A stretch of 64,000 bases of DNA from an uncultured Paracoccaceae bacterium (GCA_947494675.1 CANLVP010000001.1:744001-808000); one strand, 5' to 3'; positions 1-11,488 are shown, numbered from the stretch's first letter. Program-made: numbers and translations. The notes: generated by a model not told the origin, from the letters alone.

Positions 1-138
1 ATCACCAAAGGCAAACCCTTCGTCGGTGCCACCCGACAAGCCACCAAGCGCAATGACGCCGTCGGCAAAGCGGTCTGCCTGTGCGGGCGGGGTTGAGAGA
101 CTGAGGGTGGCAATCATTGCCAGGGAGAAGCAACGCAT
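1..138 (-). CDS. Partial exported protein, N-terminal part only
   Basis: Reading on the minus strand from ATG at 138, 46 codons stay open to the window edge. The first 21 residues look like a signal peptide: one Arg near the start, a hydrophobic stretch (SLAMIATLSLS), then a PAQA cleavage-type motif before DRFADG. The visible mature part is too short to assign a family. It lies downstream of rpoC on the same strand, beyond the rpoC terminator, so it probably has its own promoter. An upstream ATG near 152 is in another frame. Function unknown. Confidence 0.5.
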   Translation of the reverse strand, partial: MRCFSLAMIATLSLSTPPAQADRFADGVIALGGLSGGTDEGFAFGD

Positions 139-210
139 TGGAATAACACATGAAAAGCGATTGATCTGAGAATTACAGGTCCGGGCGGCCTTGCCAAGAC
201 CGTCACTTGC

Positions 211-250
211 AAAAAGCAAAAGGCCCCCGGATTTTCGCCGAGGGCCTTTC
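211..250 (-). terminator. Intrinsic terminator of rpoC
   Basis: On the minus strand, 24 bases after the rpoC stop, an AAAGGCCC / GGGCCTTT stem (219-226 with 242-249), with extra CGG/CCG pairing inside, is followed by a T-rich tail. This is a standard rho-independent terminator for the rpoBC transcript. Confidence 0.85.
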
Positions 251-273
251 TTAGATTGTTCTTGAGGCGCGAT

Positions 274-3200
274 CTATTCGTCGCGTGCCTCTGGCGTGTC
301 CACGATCATCTGATCGAACTCGTCCCCACCGACGACATCGTCTGCCATCTCTTCGGGGGCGGGTGCGGCAAGGGCTGCGGCTTGTTCAGCCTCTTCCCGG
401 CGCGCTTCGATCACGACGTTATCGCGGCCAGCAGCGATCTTGCGCACATTGCTGGTCGCACCACCGGTCCCGGCAGGGATCAGACGGCCCACGATGACGT
501 TCTCTTTCAGACCGACCAGTTTGTCCCGCTTACCCTGAACGGAGGCTTCCGTCAGAACGCGCGTTGTTTCCTGGAACGACGCGGCAGAGATGAAGCTGCG
601 GGTTTGCAGCGACGCTTTGGTGATACCCAACAAGATCGGCTCACCCTGCGCAGGGCGATCACCCCGTGCGAGTGCCTTTTCATTGGCTTCATCAAACTCG
701 GCCTTATCGACAGTTTCGCCCTTGAGCAGAACCGTGTCACCGCTGTCCTGAATCTCCCACTTCTGGAGCATCTGGCGCACGATAACTTCGATGTGCTTGT
801 CGTTGATCTTCACGCCCTGCAGACGATAGACGTCCTGCACTTCGTCGATCATGTAGTCGGCCAAAGCCTCGACCCCCATGACGCCCAGAATATCGTGGGG
901 TGCAGGGTTGCCGTCCATGATGTAGTCGCCCTTTTGGACAAAATCACCTTCCGCGACGGGAATGTGCTTACCCTTGGGCACCATGTATTCGACTTTGACG
1001 TCAGCATCGTCGGCGCTTTCGATCGCGATGCGGCGCTTGTTCTTGTAGTCCTTGCCAAAGCGCACGTAGCCATCGATTTCGGCGATGATCGCGTGATCCT
1101 TTGGACGGCGGGCTTCGAACAATTCCGCAACCCGTGGCAGACCACCGGTGATGTCCTTGGTTTTGGCACCTTCGCGCGGAATACGGGCAACCACGTCACC
1201 GGCTTGGATGTCTTCGCCATCTTCAACGGACAGAACCGCATCGACCGACATGGCATAGGACACGGGGTTGCCGTCATCCTTGACCATCGGCTCACCATCG
1301 CTGCCTGCGATGATGATTTTCGGTGCAAGTTCGTTGCCCTTGGGTGCAGCACGCCAATCCGACACGATGCGCTGGGTCATGCCCGTTGCATCATCGGTGT
1401 CCTCGCGCACGGCGATGCCGTTCACCAGGTCGACGTATTTCACCTTACCGGCTTTCTCGGCGATGATCGGCAGTGTGAATGGATCCCATTCAAACAGCTT
1501 GTCACCACGGTGGATGTCAGCGCCTTCTTTCACGAAGACCTTAGAGCCATAGCCGACCTTGTGGTTGGCACGCTCTTCACCGTTTTCGCCCATGATCGCG
1601 ATGACCATGTTCCGGCCCATCACGACCTGTTCACCGGCAGTGTTTTCCAGCAACGAGGCGTTGCGGAATTCAACCTTACCGGGCTGGGACGCTTCAAGGA
1701 ACGACTGCTGACCACCCTGCGCAACACCGCCGATGTGGAATGTCCGCATCGTCAGCTGCGTGCCGGGTTCACCGATGGACTGCGCAGCGATAATGCCGAC
1801 AGCCTCGCCGATGTTCACGCGTGTGCCGCGTGCAAGGTCACGCCCGTAGCACATGGCGCAAACGCCATCTTCGGCTTCACAGGTCAGCGGGCTGCGGATG
1901 CGCATCTTGGCGATGCCAGCCTGATCAATCATGTCAGACTTGCGCTCGTCAATCAGCTCACCCAGCTCGACCAGAACCTCATCCGTACCGGGCTTCAGCA
2001 CGTCTTCGGCTGCAACACGACCCAGCACACGTTCGGCCAGTGAGGCGACAACTTCACCGTCGTTCACGGCTGCTTCGGCGGTGATCGCGGTTTCAGTGCC
2101 ACAGTCCACTTCGCGGACGATGCAGTCTTGGGCCACGTCCACCAGACGACGCGTCAGGTAACCGGAGTTCGCCGTCTTCAACGCCGTATCCGACAGACCC
2201 TTACGGGCACCGTGGGTGGAGTTGAAGTATTCAAGAACGGTCAGACCTTCCTTAAAGTTCGAGATGATCGGCGTCTCGATGATCTCACCGGATGGTTTAG
2301 CCATCAGGCCGCGCATACCACCCAGCTGCTTCATCTGTGTGACCGAGCCACGCGCACCGGAGTGGGCCATCATGTAGACCGAGTTTGGTTCGCCTTCGGC
2401 ACCATCGTCGAGCTTTGGCGTGGTCGAGATGGTGTTCATCATCGCGTCCGTCACCTTGTCGTTCGACTTTGACCAGGCATCGACAACTTTGTTGTACTTT
2501 TCGCCCTGTGTGATCAGGCCGTCCATGTACTGCTGTTCAAAGTCCTTCACCTGCTCGCGGGTCTCGTTCACGAGGTCCCATTTGGTGTCAGGCACAACCA
2601 TGTCGTCCTTACCGAACGAAATGCCCGCCTTGAACGCTTCGCGGAAGCCCATGGTCATGATCTGGTCACAGAAGATGACAGATTCTTTCTGACCGCAGTA
2701 ACGGTAAACGGTGTCGATGACCTGCTGCACTTCTTTCTTGCGCAGCAGACGGTTCACGAGGCTGAACGGTGCCTTGGCGTTGAGCGGCAGAAGCGCGCCC
2801 AGACGCAGACGGCCCGGTGTGGTCTCAAACCGCATGGTGACTTCGGCACCTTCGTCGTCGATCTGCACCATACGGGCGTTGATCTTGGCGTGCAGGTGCA
2901 CTTCACCGGCGGTCAGGGCGTGCTCAACTTCTTCGATGTTGGAGAAGCTCATGCCCTCACCCTTCATGCCTTCGCGCATGATGGTGGTGTAGTAGAGACC
3001 AAGGATCATATCCTGCGATGGCACGATGATTGGCGCGCCGTTGGCAGGCGACAGCACGTTGTTCGTGGACATCATCAGAACGCGGGCTTCCAGTTGCGCT
3101 TCCAGCGAGAGCGGCACGTGAACAGCCATTTGGTCGCCGTCAAAGTCAGCGTTAAAGGCCGAACAGACCAGTGGGTGCAGCTGGATCGCTTTGCCTTCGA

Positions 3201-4533
3201 TCAGGACAGGTTCAAATGCCTGAATGCCAAGACGGTGCAAGGTCGGCGCACGGTTCAGCATGACAGGGTGTTCGCGGATCACCTCGTCGAGGATATCCCA
3301 CACTTCGGGACGTTCTTTTTCGACCAGCTTTTTGGCTTGCTTCACGGTGGAAGACAGGCCCTTGGCTTCAAGGCGCGAGTAGATGAACGGCTTGAACAGT
3401 TCGAGCGCCATTTTCTTGGGCAACCCGCACTGGTGCAGTTTCAGTTCCGGACCAGTCACAATGACCGAACGACCGGAGAAGTCGACGCGTTTGCCCAAAA
3501 GGTTCTGACGGAAGCGACCCTGCTTACCTTTCAGCATGTCGGACAGCGATTTCAGCGGACGCTTGTTGGCACCGGTGATCACGCGGCCACGGCGGCCGTT
3601 GTCAAAGAGCGCATCCACGGATTCCTGCAGCATCCGCTTTTCGTTGCGGACGATGATGTCAGGTGCGCGCAGTTCGATCAGACGCTTCAGACGGTTGTTC
3701 CGGTTGATCACACGACGGTAAAGGTCGTTGAGGTCGGACGTCGCGAAACGGCCACCATCCAGCGGCACCAGCGGGCGCAGCTCGGGCGGGATCACAGGCA
3801 CGACGGTCATGACCATCCATTCCGGACGGTTGCCGGATTCGATGAAGTTCTCGACGATCTTCAAACGCTTGATGATCTTCTTGGGCTTCAGCTCGCCTGT
3901 CGCCTCTTTCAGATCAGCGCGCAGCTGCTCTGCTTCGGACTCAAGGTCGATCTGGGACAGCATTTCGCGGATCGCTTCGGCGCCGATGTTGGCGGTGAAG
4001 GCGTCCATGCCGTAGGTGTCCTGCGCGTCGAGGAATTCCTCTTCGCTCATCAACTGGCCGTAGGTCAGGTCGGTCAGGCCGGGTTCGATCACGACGTAGT
4101 TTTCGAAATACAGGATGCGTTCCAGATCGCGCAGCGTCATGTCCAGCATCAGGCCGATGCGCGATGGCAGCGACTTGAGGAACCAGATGTGCGCGACAGG
4201 TGCGGCCAGTTCGATGTGGCCCATCCGCTCGCGGCGGACCTTTTGCAGCGTGACTTCCACACCACATTTCTCGCAGACAACGCCGCGATACTTCATGCGC
4301 TTATATTTGCCGCAGAGGCATTCGTAGTCTTTGATCGGGCCAAAGATGCGTGCGCAGAACAGGCCGTCACGCTCTGGCTTGAACGTCCGGTAGTTGATGG
4401 TTTCCGGCTTCTTGATCTCACCAAAGGACCACGACAGGATCCGCTCGGGAGAGGCCAAAGAGACCTTGATTTCGTCAAACGTTTTCGCCGGGGTGAGCGG
4501 GTTAAACGGGTTGTTTGTCAGTTCCTGGTTCAT
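274..4533 (-). CDS. rpoC: DNA-directed RNA polymerase subunit beta'
   Basis: Beta' subunit, which carries the active-site Mg of core RNA polymerase. Visible marks: the N-terminal zinc-binding cysteines near residues 72, 74, 87 and 90 (YECLCGKY and VVCEKCG), the catalytic NADFDGD at 461-467, the bridge-helix and trigger-loop region, and a second cysteine cluster ([15 protein letters not shown]) near residue 890. Length of 1419 residues fits alphaproteobacterial RpoC. The start region reads TTG-ATG-ATG-AAC; AAGGA sits 7 bases before the second ATG (4533), giving [10 protein letters not shown] as in relatives. It lies 89 bases after rpoB in one transcript. Confidence 0.98.
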   Translation of the reverse strand: MNQELTNNPFNPLTPAKTFDEIKVSLASPERILSWSFGEIKKPETINYRTFKPERDGLFCARIFGPIKDYECLCGKYKRMKYRGVVCEKCGVEVTLQKVRRERMGHIELAAPVAHIWFLKSLPSRIGLMLDMTLRDLERILYFENYVVIEPGLTDLTYGQLMSEEEFLDAQDTYGMDAFTANIGAEAIREMLSQIDLESEAEQLRADLKEATGELKPKKIIKRLKIVENFIESGNRPEWMVMTVVPVIPPELRPLVPLDGGRFATSDLNDLYRRVINRNNRLKRLIELRAPDIIVRNEKRMLQESVDALFDNGRRGRVITGANKRPLKSLSDMLKGKQGRFRQNLLGKRVDFSGRSVIVTGPELKLHQCGLPKKMALELFKPFIYSRLEAKGLSSTVKQAKKLVEKERPEVWDILDEVIREHPVMLNRAPTLHRLGIQAFEPVLIEGKAIQLHPLVCSAFNADFDGDQMAVHVPLSLEAQLEARVLMMSTNNVLSPANGAPIIVPSQDMILGLYYTTIMREGMKGEGMSFSNIEEVEHALTAGEVHLHAKINARMVQIDDEGAEVTMRFETTPGRLRLGALLPLNAKAPFSLVNRLLRKKEVQQVIDTVYRYCGQKESVIFCDQIMTMGFREAFKAGISFGKDDMVVPDTKWDLVNETREQVKDFEQQYMDGLITQGEKYNKVVDAWSKSNDKVTDAMMNTISTTPKLDDGAEGEPNSVYMMAHSGARGSVTQMKQLGGMRGLMAKPSGEIIETPIISNFKEGLTVLEYFNSTHGARKGLSDTALKTANSGYLTRRLVDVAQDCIVREVDCGTETAITAEAAVNDGEVVASLAERVLGRVAAEDVLKPGTDEVLVELGELIDERKSDMIDQAGIAKMRIRSPLTCEAEDGVCAMCYGRDLARGTRVNIGEAVGIIAAQSIGEPGTQLTMRTFHIGGVAQGGQQSFLEASQPGKVEFRNASLLENTAGEQVVMGRNMVIAIMGENGEERANHKVGYGSKVFVKEGADIHRGDKLFEWDPFTLPIIAEKAGKVKYVDLVNGIAVREDTDDATGMTQRIVSDWRAAPKGNELAPKIIIAGSDGEPMVKDDGNPVSYAMSVDAVLSVEDGEDIQAGDVVARIPREGAKTKDITGGLPRVAELFEARRPKDHAIIAEIDGYVRFGKDYKNKRRIAIESADDADVKVEYMVPKGKHIPVAEGDFVQKGDYIMDGNPAPHDILGVMGVEALADYMIDEVQDVYRLQGVKINDKHIEVIVRQMLQKWEIQDSGDTVLLKGETVDKAEFDEANEKALARGDRPAQGEPILLGITKASLQTRSFISAASFQETTRVLTEASVQGKRDKLVGLKENVIVGRLIPAGTGGATSNVRKIAAGRDNVVIEARREEAEQAAALAAPAPEEMADDVVGGDEFDQMIVDTPEARDE

Positions 4534-4576
4534 CATCAATTCCTTGAATTGGGGTGCATTGGGTGGGGGTGGGGGC

Positions 4577-4624
4577 GATTATTCGTCGAATAATCGGGAC
4601 CCCAGAATTTTCGTCGAAAATTCT
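4577..4624. repeat. Two back-to-back palindromes between rpoB and rpoC
   Basis: Two perfect inverted repeats sit side by side: 4577-4595 (GATTATTCG, t, CGAATAATC) and 4604-4624 (ten-base arms AGAATTTTCG and CGAAAATTCT around one base). The second overlaps the rpoB stop codon. As minus-strand RNA, each forms a 7-8 bp AU-rich stem with a CGACG loop. A related palindrome with a CGGCG loop is at 29931-29949. They are too AU-rich and lack a U-run, so they are not typical terminators; an RNA processing or stability element between rpoB and rpoC is possible. Confidence 0.75.
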
Positions 4625-7600
4625 ATTCCCCGTCCTCCGCATCCAGGAGTTCCATGTTGAGGCCGAGGCCCCGGACTTCTTTTACAAGCACGTTGAACGA
4701 CTCAGGCACTCCGGCCTCAAAGTTGTCCTCGCCCTTGACGATGCTTTCATAGACCTTGGTCCGGCCTGCCACATCGTCCGATTTGACGGTGAGCATTTCC
4801 TGCAAGGTGTAAGCCGCGCCGTAGGCTTCCAGTGCCCAGACTTCCATTTCCCCGAAACGCTGGCCACCGAACTGGGCTTTACCACCCAGAGGCTGCTGCG
4901 TGACAAGGCTGTAAGGCCCGGTGGAACGTGCGTGGATTTTGTCGTCCACGAGGTGGTGAAGTTTCAGCAGGTATTTCACACCCACTGTGACCGGACGGCT
5001 GAACTGTTCACCGGTGCGACCGTCAAACAGGATCGACTGACCAGAGGTTGAGAACCCGGCACGCACCAGCGCGTCGTTCACGTCACCCTCTTTCGCGCCA
5101 TCAAAGACGGGCGTCGCAATCGGCACACCGCGTGTGACATTGCCTGCCGCTTCAACCAGCTGGTCTTCGCCCATGCCTTCAAGGCCTTCGGCATAGACGT
5201 CATCACCATAAGCGATCTTCATCGCCTCGCGCACAGGTGTCAGATCGCCGGAGCGACGGTATTCACCCAAGGCTTCGTCAATCTCAAGGCCCAAACCGCG
5301 TGCGGCCCAACCCATGTGCGTTTCAAGGATCTGACCGACGTTCATACGCGACGGCACGCCCAGCGGGTTCAGACAGAAATCAACCGGCGTCCCGTCCGCA
5401 AGGAACGGCATGTCTTCCATCGGCACAACCTTGGAAATGACACCCTTGTTGCCGTGACGACCAGCCATCTTATCGCCGGGCTGCAGCTTGCGCTTCACAG
5501 CCACGAAGACCTTGACCATCTTCATCACGCCCGGGGGCAGATCATCGCCGCGACGGACCTTCTCGACCTTGTCCTCAAAACGGGCATCCAGGGTGCGCTT
5601 TTGCGCCTCATATTGCTCGTTCAGGGCCTCGACCACCTGGGCGTCAGCCTCATCCTTGAGGGCCAACTGCCACCACTGACCTTTGGACAGCTCTTCCAGC
5701 ACCTCTTCGGTGATTTCAGAGTTGGCCTTGAAGCCTTTGGGGCCTTTCACAGCCGTTTTGCCAAGGATCATGCCCTTCAGACGGGCATAGATGTTCCGAT
5801 CCAGGATCACCAATTCGTCGTCACGGTCACGGGCAAGGCGTTCGACCTCTTCCCGCTCGATCTGCAGCGCACGTTCGTCTTTTTCGACGCCGTGACGGTT
5901 GAAGACACGGACCTCAACGATTGTGCCAAAGTCACCCGGCGGCAAGCGCAGGGATGTGTCACGCACGTCAGACGCTTTCTCACCAAAGATGGCGCGAAGA
6001 AGCTTTTCTTCCGGCGTCATCGGGCTTTCGCCTTTTGGTGTGATCTTACCAACAAGGATGTCCGCAGGGCCCACTTCGGCACCGATATAGACGATGCCAG
6101 CCTCGTCGAGGTTGCGCAGGGCTTCCTCACCGACGTTGGGGATATCACGGGTGATTTCCTCTGGCCCAAGCTTGGTGTCGCGGGCGGCGACTTCGAATTC
6201 CTCGATGTGGATCGAGGTGAAGACGTCATCCTTGACGATCCGCTCGGAGATCAGGATCGAATCCTCGTAGTTGTAGCCATTCCACGGCATGAACGCGACG
6301 ACGACGTTCTTGCCCAGCGCCAGTTCACCCATGTCGGTGCTTGGGCCGTCGGCAATGACTTCACCTTTGCCAACCGTGTCGCCCACTTTCACCAGCGGAC
6401 GCTGGTTGATGCAGGTGTTCTGGTTGGAACGCTGGAACTTGCGCATGCGATAGATGTCAACGCCGGGGTCGCCGACCTCAAGATCAGCCGTGGCGCGGAC
6501 AACGATACGGGATGCATCAACCTGGTCGATGATACCCGCACGTTTCGCCATGATCGCAGCGCCGGAATCGCGGGCCACAACCTCTTCGATGCCGGTCCCG
6601 ACCAGCGGAGCCTCGGCCTGCAGCAGTGGCACGGCCTGACGTTGCATGTTGGACCCCATGAGCGCGCGGTTCGCATCGTCGTTCTCAAGGAACGGGATCA
6701 GCGAGGCAGCGACAGAAACCAGCTGCTTGGGCGAGACGTCGATCAGATCGACAGTTTCACGCTGCGCAAGTGTGTAATCACCATTCATCCGAGTGGATAC
6801 GAGTTCGTTCTTGAAAGAACCATCTTCGTTCATGTTCGCGTTGGCCTGCGCAACGGTGTGACGCATTTCTTCGGTAGCCGACATATATTGAACGTCGTCC
6901 GTCACCTTGCCGTCGACAACCCGACGATATGGCGTTTCGATGAAGCCGTATTTGTTCACGCGGGCGAAAGTGGCCAGGGAGTTGATCAGACCAATGTTTG
7001 GCCCTTCCGGTGTCTCAATCGGACACATACGACCGTAGTGCGTTGGGTGCACATCGCGCACCTCAAAGCCAGCACGTTCGCGGGTCAGACCGCCGGGCCC
7101 AAGGGCCGACAGACGACGCTTGTGCGTCACTTCCGACAGCGGGTTGGTTTGGTCCATGAACTGCGACAGCTGCGAAGAGCCGAAGAATTCACGCACCGCA
7201 GCAGCCGCTGGCTTGGCGTTGATCAGGTCCTGCGGCATCACCGTGTCGATTTCGACGCTGGACATACGCTCTTTGATCGCGCGCTCCATGCGGAGCAGAC
7301 CAACGCGGTACTGGTTTTCCATCAGCTCGCCAACAGAACGGACACGACGGTTGCCGAGGTGGTCGATGTCGTCCACGTCGCCTTTGCCGTCACGCAATTC
7401 AACCAGCGCTTTGATGCAGGATACGATGTCTTCCTTACGCAGCGTGCGCATGGTGTCTTCGGCATCCAGATCGAGACGCATGTTCATCTTTACGCGGCCA
7501 ACAGCCGAGAGGTCATAACGCTCTGAATCAAAGAACAGCGTGTCAAAGAGGGCCGAGGCCGCATCAACGGTCGGTGGCTCACCGGGGCGCATCACGCGGT

Positions 7601-8762
7601 AGATATCCATGAGCGCGGTTTCGCGGTTCATGTTCTTATCTGCCGCCATCGTGTTGCGCATGTAGGCGCCCACGTTGATGTTATCGATGTCCAGCACGGG
7701 GATCGTCTTGATGCCCGCATCGACGAGTTCTTTCAGCGTACCGCCGATCACTTCGCCGTCTTTGTCCATCTCAAGCGTCAGCTCATCACCAGCTTCGACG
7801 TAGATCGCACCGTTTTCTTCGTTGATGATGTCACGGGCCGCAAATTTGCCAACGATGGCGTTGTAGTCGACCAAGAGGTCGGTGACGTTGCCTTCGTCGA
7901 TCAGCTTTTTGACTGAACGTGGGGTGACCTTTTCGCCCGCTTTGGCGATCACTTCACCGGTTTTGGCGTCAACAAGATCCATCGCAGGACGGGTGCCGCG
8001 CACGCGCTCTGGGAAGAACTTGGTGGTCCAGGCTTTGCCCTTTTTGTCGAGGGTGTAATCGACGGTGTCATAGTAGGCATCCATGATGCCTTCCTGGTCG
8101 AGACCCAGCGCATAAAGCAGCGTGGTGACAGGCAGCTTACGACGACGGTCGATGCGTGCGAACACAAGGTCCTTGGCGTCGAATTCAAAGTCGAGCCATG
8201 AACCGCGGTAAGGAATGATCCGGCACGCAAACAGAAGCTTACCAGAAGAGTGCGTTTTGCCTTTATCGTGGTCAAAGAACACGCCGGGCGAGCGGTGCAT
8301 CTGGGATACGATCACACGCTCGGTGCCGTTCACGATGAACGTCCCGTTTGGTGTCATCAGGGGCATGTCGCCCATGAACACGTCTTGTTCCTTGATGTCT
8401 TTGACGGACTTGGCGCCAGTGTCTTCGTCCACATCAAACACGATCAGACGCAGCGTGACCTTGAGCGGTGCGCTGTAGGTCATGTCGCGCTGCTGACATT
8501 CTTCTACGTCGTACTTTGGCTTTTCCAGCTCGTACTTGACGAATTCAAGCACGGCGGTTTCGTTAAAGTCTTTGATCGGAAAGACCGACTGAAAGACGCC
8601 CTTGATACCTTCACCATCAAGCGGTGTGTCGCTGTCGCCGGAGCGCAGGAACAGATCATAAGATGATTTCTGAACCTCAATGAGGTTCGGCATCTCTAGA
8701 ACTTCGCGGATTTTGCCGTAGTATTTACGCAGGCGCTTCTGACCGAGGAACGATTGAGCCAA
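4623..8762 (-). CDS. rpoB: DNA-directed RNA polymerase subunit beta
   Basis: Beta subunit of RNA polymerase, 1379 residues, which holds the DNA channel and the rifampicin pocket. The rif region is visible ([19 protein letters not shown], then [14 protein letters not shown]), as is the C-terminal [20 protein letters not shown] stretch. The start codon is TTG at 8762 ([17 protein letters not shown]), supported by GGAG 8 bases upstream and by the family's usual N-terminus. The preceding gene on the strand is a glycosyltransferase rather than rplL, with 214 bases between them, so a promoter of its own in 8763-8976 is likely. rpoC follows. Confidence 0.98.
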   Translation of the reverse strand: MAQSFLGQKRLRKYYGKIREVLEMPNLIEVQKSSYDLFLRSGDSDTPLDGEGIKGVFQSVFPIKDFNETAVLEFVKYELEKPKYDVEECQQRDMTYSAPLKVTLRLIVFDVDEDTGAKSVKDIKEQDVFMGDMPLMTPNGTFIVNGTERVIVSQMHRSPGVFFDHDKGKTHSSGKLLFACRIIPYRGSWLDFEFDAKDLVFARIDRRRKLPVTTLLYALGLDQEGIMDAYYDTVDYTLDKKGKAWTTKFFPERVRGTRPAMDLVDAKTGEVIAKAGEKVTPRSVKKLIDEGNVTDLLVDYNAIVGKFAARDIINEENGAIYVEAGDELTLEMDKDGEVIGGTLKELVDAGIKTIPVLDIDNINVGAYMRNTMAADKNMNRETALMDIYRVMRPGEPPTVDAASALFDTLFFDSERYDLSAVGRVKMNMRLDLDAEDTMRTLRKEDIVSCIKALVELRDGKGDVDDIDHLGNRRVRSVGELMENQYRVGLLRMERAIKERMSSVEIDTVMPQDLINAKPAAAAVREFFGSSQLSQFMDQTNPLSEVTHKRRLSALGPGGLTRERAGFEVRDVHPTHYGRMCPIETPEGPNIGLINSLATFARVNKYGFIETPYRRVVDGKVTDDVQYMSATEEMRHTVAQANANMNEDGSFKNELVSTRMNGDYTLAQRETVDLIDVSPKQLVSVAASLIPFLENDDANRALMGSNMQRQAVPLLQAEAPLVGTGIEEVVARDSGAAIMAKRAGIIDQVDASRIVVRATADLEVGDPGVDIYRMRKFQRSNQNTCINQRPLVKVGDTVGKGEVIADGPSTDMGELALGKNVVVAFMPWNGYNYEDSILISERIVKDDVFTSIHIEEFEVAARDTKLGPEEITRDIPNVGEEALRNLDEAGIVYIGAEVGPADILVGKITPKGESPMTPEEKLLRAIFGEKASDVRDTSLRLPPGDFGTIVEVRVFNRHGVEKDERALQIEREEVERLARDRDDELVILDRNIYARLKGMILGKTAVKGPKGFKANSEITEEVLEELSKGQWWQLALKDEADAQVVEALNEQYEAQKRTLDARFEDKVEKVRRGDDLPPGVMKMVKVFVAVKRKLQPGDKMAGRHGNKGVISKVVPMEDMPFLADGTPVDFCLNPLGVPSRMNVGQILETHMGWAARGLGLEIDEALGEYRRSGDLTPVREAMKIAYGDDVYAEGLEGMGEDQLVEAAGNVTRGVPIATPVFDGAKEGDVNDALVRAGFSTSGQSILFDGRTGEQFSRPVTVGVKYLLKLHHLVDDKIHARSTGPYSLVTQQPLGGKAQFGGQRFGEMEVWALEAYGAAYTLQEMLTVKSDDVAGRTKVYESIVKGEDNFEAGVPESFNVLVKEVRGLGLNMELLDAEDGE

Positions 8763-8920
8763 AGCTAAGTCTCCATAATGTCAATGCGCGCTTCGGGCGG
8801 GAACCAAAACGCGCATCTATAGGGTAGTGTCATTTCCATCCTTGAGATGCGCCCAAACATCTCGCTCGAAACGATCAACTTACCTGTCAAAACGCGCGAT
8901 TCGGCGCTTTGAAAGACAAG

Positions 8921-8944
8921 TTTTTAAGGGTTTTTCTGGTTTTT
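8921..8944. promoter_or_regulatory. Phased A-tracts upstream of rpoB
   Basis: Three T5 tracts on the plus strand (A5 on the coding strand of rpoB) begin at 8921, 8931 and 8940, about one helical turn apart, 160-180 bases upstream of the rpoB start. Such phasing usually bends DNA and is common upstream of strong promoters. No convincing -35/-10 pair was picked out nearby. Confidence 0.35.
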
Positions 8945-8976
8945 CAGGTGCCACACATGCAAGACAGACCGCCCAA

Positions 8977-10020
8977 TTAGTTCGGAATCGCCGAAAGTTC
9001 AAGGGTCCGCCACAAATTCATCAATGCCGTTTCGGTTGCAGAGACGGTATAGCGCCCCAAAATAGCCTCGGAGGCTTGCGCCCGAAGTTGATCGAGTGTC
9101 GACGGATCTTTTGCATATGCTTGCGCGACCGAAACCACCGTTTCGTAAAAGGCGACTGTATCGTCTTCGGGAATAGGAAAGCCGGTTTCGCGTGTGAAAA
9201 ATTCGTCGCCGCCGACGCCGGTGTAGCCGATCGTAATGCAGCCCATTGCCATCGCTTCGGCGGGTGGCATCCCAAATCCATCCCGCTGGGAGCCTGACAA
9301 AAAGATCAAGCTTTCCGTCAAGTGGCGATCCACCTCGCGGGCAGGAACGCCATCAATCGCCACGAATTCATAGTCCCGCATCGCTGGATTGTTTTGAAGC
9401 AGGGTAACCAGACCATTGAGCTCTTCTGTCCGGCGGCGCGGCATGTAACTGATCTTCTTTTTCTTGGCGTCACAAAACTGATAGCGACCGCGTTCGAGAA
9501 AGAGCGGCACGTAAAATGGATCACACCCGGAAAAGGCCGCAACGGCTTTCATGCTGATCTCGGATGTGCCAACGGCCGCGGTCATTTGCGGATGCTGTGA
9601 GGCCATTTCGCCGGGCATGCGGATGGCGCTATTGAACAGCGGCTTATATCCTTGGCACAGCAGGACGTGACGCCCCACCGGGAACCTGAACCGTTCCCGA
9701 TCATATGAATACTCTGGCAAGACAAAGATATCATCAGGCTTGGGTGTGACCAATTCATTGGCGCCACGCCGCTTAAGCCTTGGATCGCGCACGACCCGGC
9801 CATGCCTGAGATTTTTGATTTTTTGTTTGAGCCCTGCCGCGTTTGGTTGCGGTGTATAGGTGGTCGGAACCGCGTGATCGCCCAAGAATGGGTAGTGATA
9901 GTCCGCGCTATCGAACAGCAAAAAGGTGTCAACGCCATTGCGTTTCAGGATCTCTGCGAAGCTGATTGATACATTGATGCCGCCCTGCGGATGCGGCGCG
10001 TCGGGCAATACAAAGAACAT
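8977..10020 (-). CDS. Glycosyltransferase, GT-B fold (GT4-like)
   Basis: Probable glycosyltransferase of 347 residues. The start has the glycine-rich acceptor-side loop (MFFVLPDAPHPQGGINVS) and the C-terminal half has the nucleotide-sugar motif DGFGMPPAEAMAMGC followed by GYTGVGGDEF, which fits the E-x7-E signature of GT4-type enzymes. The start is ATG 10020, or possibly GTG 10029 three codons earlier. A longer open frame to 10146 would run back through the rplL terminator and is not credible. Donor and acceptor sugars cannot be told. It sits on the same strand between rplL and rpoB, which is unusual. Base composition is slightly less GC-rich than the ribosomal genes. Confidence 0.75.
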   Translation of the reverse strand: MFFVLPDAPHPQGGINVSISFAEILKRNGVDTFLLFDSADYHYPFLGDHAVPTTYTPQPNAAGLKQKIKNLRHGRVVRDPRLKRRGANELVTPKPDDIFVLPEYSYDRERFRFPVGRHVLLCQGYKPLFNSAIRMPGEMASQHPQMTAAVGTSEISMKAVAAFSGCDPFYVPLFLERGRYQFCDAKKKKISYMPRRRTEELNGLVTLLQNNPAMRDYEFVAIDGVPAREVDRHLTESLIFLSGSQRDGFGMPPAEAMAMGCITIGYTGVGGDEFFTRETGFPIPEDDTVAFYETVVSVAQAYAKDPSTLDQLRAQASEAILGRYTVSATETALMNLWRTLELSAIPN

Positions 10021-10104
10021 TCTGCTCACGGATGGCACCTGCTTTGCCGCTAGTTCCAAGACGCTATACCAACTTGGCGTTTCAAAGTCACACGAATCCA
10101 AGGC

Positions 10105-10144
10105 CGGAAAAAGGAAAGGCCCACGCCGCAGAGCGACATGGGCC
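10105..10144 (-). terminator. Terminator after rplL
   Basis: On the minus strand, 23 bases after the rplL stop, a 12-bp stem (10118-10129 with 10133-10144, two G-U pairs, TCT loop) is followed by TTTCCTTTTTCC. It should end most transcription of rplJL before the glycosyltransferase and rpoB. Confidence 0.85.
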
Positions 10145-10167
10145 AAACCTGCAGAAAGTCGTAAGGC

Positions 10168-10542
10168 TTAGGCCAGTTCGACTTCGGCGCCAGCTGCTTC
10201 CAGCTTGCCTTTGATGTCTTCGGCTTCTGCCTTGTCGACACCTTCTTTGATTTTGCCGCCAGCTTCGACGAGGTCTTTGGCTTCTTTCAGGCCAAGACCT
10301 GTGATGCCGCGGACTTCTTTGATGACGTTGATTTTCTGTGCGCCTGCGTTCTTCAGGACGACGTCAAATTCAGTCTTTTCTGCAGCAGCTTCGCCACCAG
10401 CGTCACCGCCGCCAGCAACCATTACTGCGCCGCCAGCTGCGGGCTCGATGCCATACTCATCTTTGAGGATGGTTTTCAGTTCTTGTGCTTCGAGAAGGGT
10501 CAGACCAACGATCTCTTCAGCAAGTTTCTTCAGATCAGCCAT
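10168..10542 (-). CDS. rplL: 50S ribosomal protein L7/L12
   Basis: Stalk protein of the large ribosomal subunit, 124 residues, present as dimers bound to L10 and needed for GTPase factor function. The N-terminal dimerization part ([20 protein letters not shown]), an Ala/Gly-rich hinge (around residues 35-55) and the C-terminal domain ([13 protein letters not shown], then [12 protein letters not shown]) are all present. ATG 10542 is chosen because it gives the family N-terminus and is preceded by GGAAAAG. It is 66 bases after rplJ and is followed by a strong terminator. Confidence 0.97.
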   Translation of the reverse strand: MADLKKLAEEIVGLTLLEAQELKTILKDEYGIEPAAGGAVMVAGGGDAGGEAAAEKTEFDVVLKNAGAQKINVIKEVRGITGLGLKEAKDLVEAGGKIKEGVDKAEAEDIKGKLEAAGAEVELA

Positions 10543-10608
10543 TTGCTTTTCCATTTCTAAATAGTGTGTTCCAACGTGAGGGCGGACCCCCAAGTCAATT
10601 CAGGTGCC

Positions 10609-11121
10609 TTATGCAGCCTTCTCTTCGATGGTCGAAAGAATGCTCGCGATGTTCGAAGCAGGCGCGCCAATGGCCCCGGCGATGTTGGAAGCAGGTGCGC
10701 CGATGCAACCCACGATGGAGGCAATAAGCTCCTCGCGGCTTGGCATTTTGGCCACTGCTTGAACACCAGCAGGATCAAGTGCCGTTTCACCCATTGCACC
10801 GCCCAGAACAACGAGCTTGTCGTTGTCTTTGGCATATGCGTCGACGACCTTCGCTGCTGCGACAGGGTCCTCGGAATAGGCAAGTACGGTCATGCCGCCC
10901 AGGTATTCAGCGATGCTTTCGCATGGCTTCCCAGCAAGGGCGATTTTGGCGAGCTTGTTCTTGGCAACGCGCACAGACCCACCCGCTTCACGCATGTTCG
11001 CGCGCAGGTCCTGCATTTCGGCAACTGTCATGCCTTCGTAGTGGGCAACCACAACGACGCCAGAGCTTTCAAAGATTTGGCCGAGTTCGTCGACCAGTTT
11101 CTCTTTCTGGGCTCTATCCAC
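10609..11121 (-). CDS. rplJ: 50S ribosomal protein L10
   Basis: Base of the L7/L12 stalk; binds 23S rRNA and carries L7/L12 dimers on its C-terminal helix. 170 residues, usual length. Recognisable stretches include [31 protein letters not shown] and the C-terminal Ala-rich helix ending in LSTIEEKAA. The start is GTG at 11121, with GGAG 7 bases upstream. The first of the rplJ-rplL pair; a structured leader upstream is expected for autoregulation. An unrelated plus-strand gene separates it from rplA. Confidence 0.97.
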   Translation of the reverse strand: MDRAQKEKLVDELGQIFESSGVVVVAHYEGMTVAEMQDLRANMREAGGSVRVAKNKLAKIALAGKPCESIAEYLGGMTVLAYSEDPVAAAKVVDAYAKDNDKLVVLGGAMGETALDPAGVQAVAKMPSREELIASIVGCIGAPASNIAGAIGAPASNIASILSTIEEKAA

Positions 11122-11300
11122 AGTTTCACTCCAAGTTTGGAGGGCTAACCCTCCGGCTCAATTTTGCCGGGAACAAAAGCACCCGACAGTCACGGTCCGT
11201 GATACGGGCGGAGCCAAAGTGAAACCGCGGAGAACCGCAGCGCATTCTGGTCTTTCCCGTCTCAGGCAGGAATTATCGGTCATGAGGACCAACCCACCGT
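11122..11300 (-). promoter_or_regulatory. Leader of rplJL, candidate L10-binding region
   Basis: The 367 bases between rplJ and the divergent gene at 11489 hold no gene. On the minus strand the rplJ-proximal part is rich in complementary stretches, including a perfect GGAGGGTT/AGCCCTCC hairpin (11139-11154) that ends 7 bases before the SD. In many bacteria L10-L7/L12 represses its own mRNA through a structured leader here; that this leader does so is inference. The rest, 11301-11488, should hold promoters for both directions, but none is clear. Confidence 0.35.
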
Positions 11301-11488
11301 CTAGGACGATACAGCGCAACGCCGACGAATCAGTGTTTTCACTGCTGCGCTGCTTCTAGCACTAAACTACATTTTGTGAACCCCTTTGTCCCATAGGGAT
11401 AAGCCGGTTTTGGCTGGGCAAGTTCGGCGACTGGTCCTCAGAATTACGGCGTAACAATTTCTTAACCCTTGTTGATCGATCATTAACC

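Noticed and set aside
256-7526. Very long open frames on the plus strand opposite rpoC and rpoB (for example 256-2043, 2890-4593 and 5316-7526)
   Set aside because: They are antisense to universally conserved genes, have no SD or family resemblance, and come from the codon bias of GC-rich DNA.
8977-10146. Longer glycosyltransferase starting at 10146
   Set aside because: The extra 42 codons would pass through the rplL terminator and do not resemble the family N-terminus.
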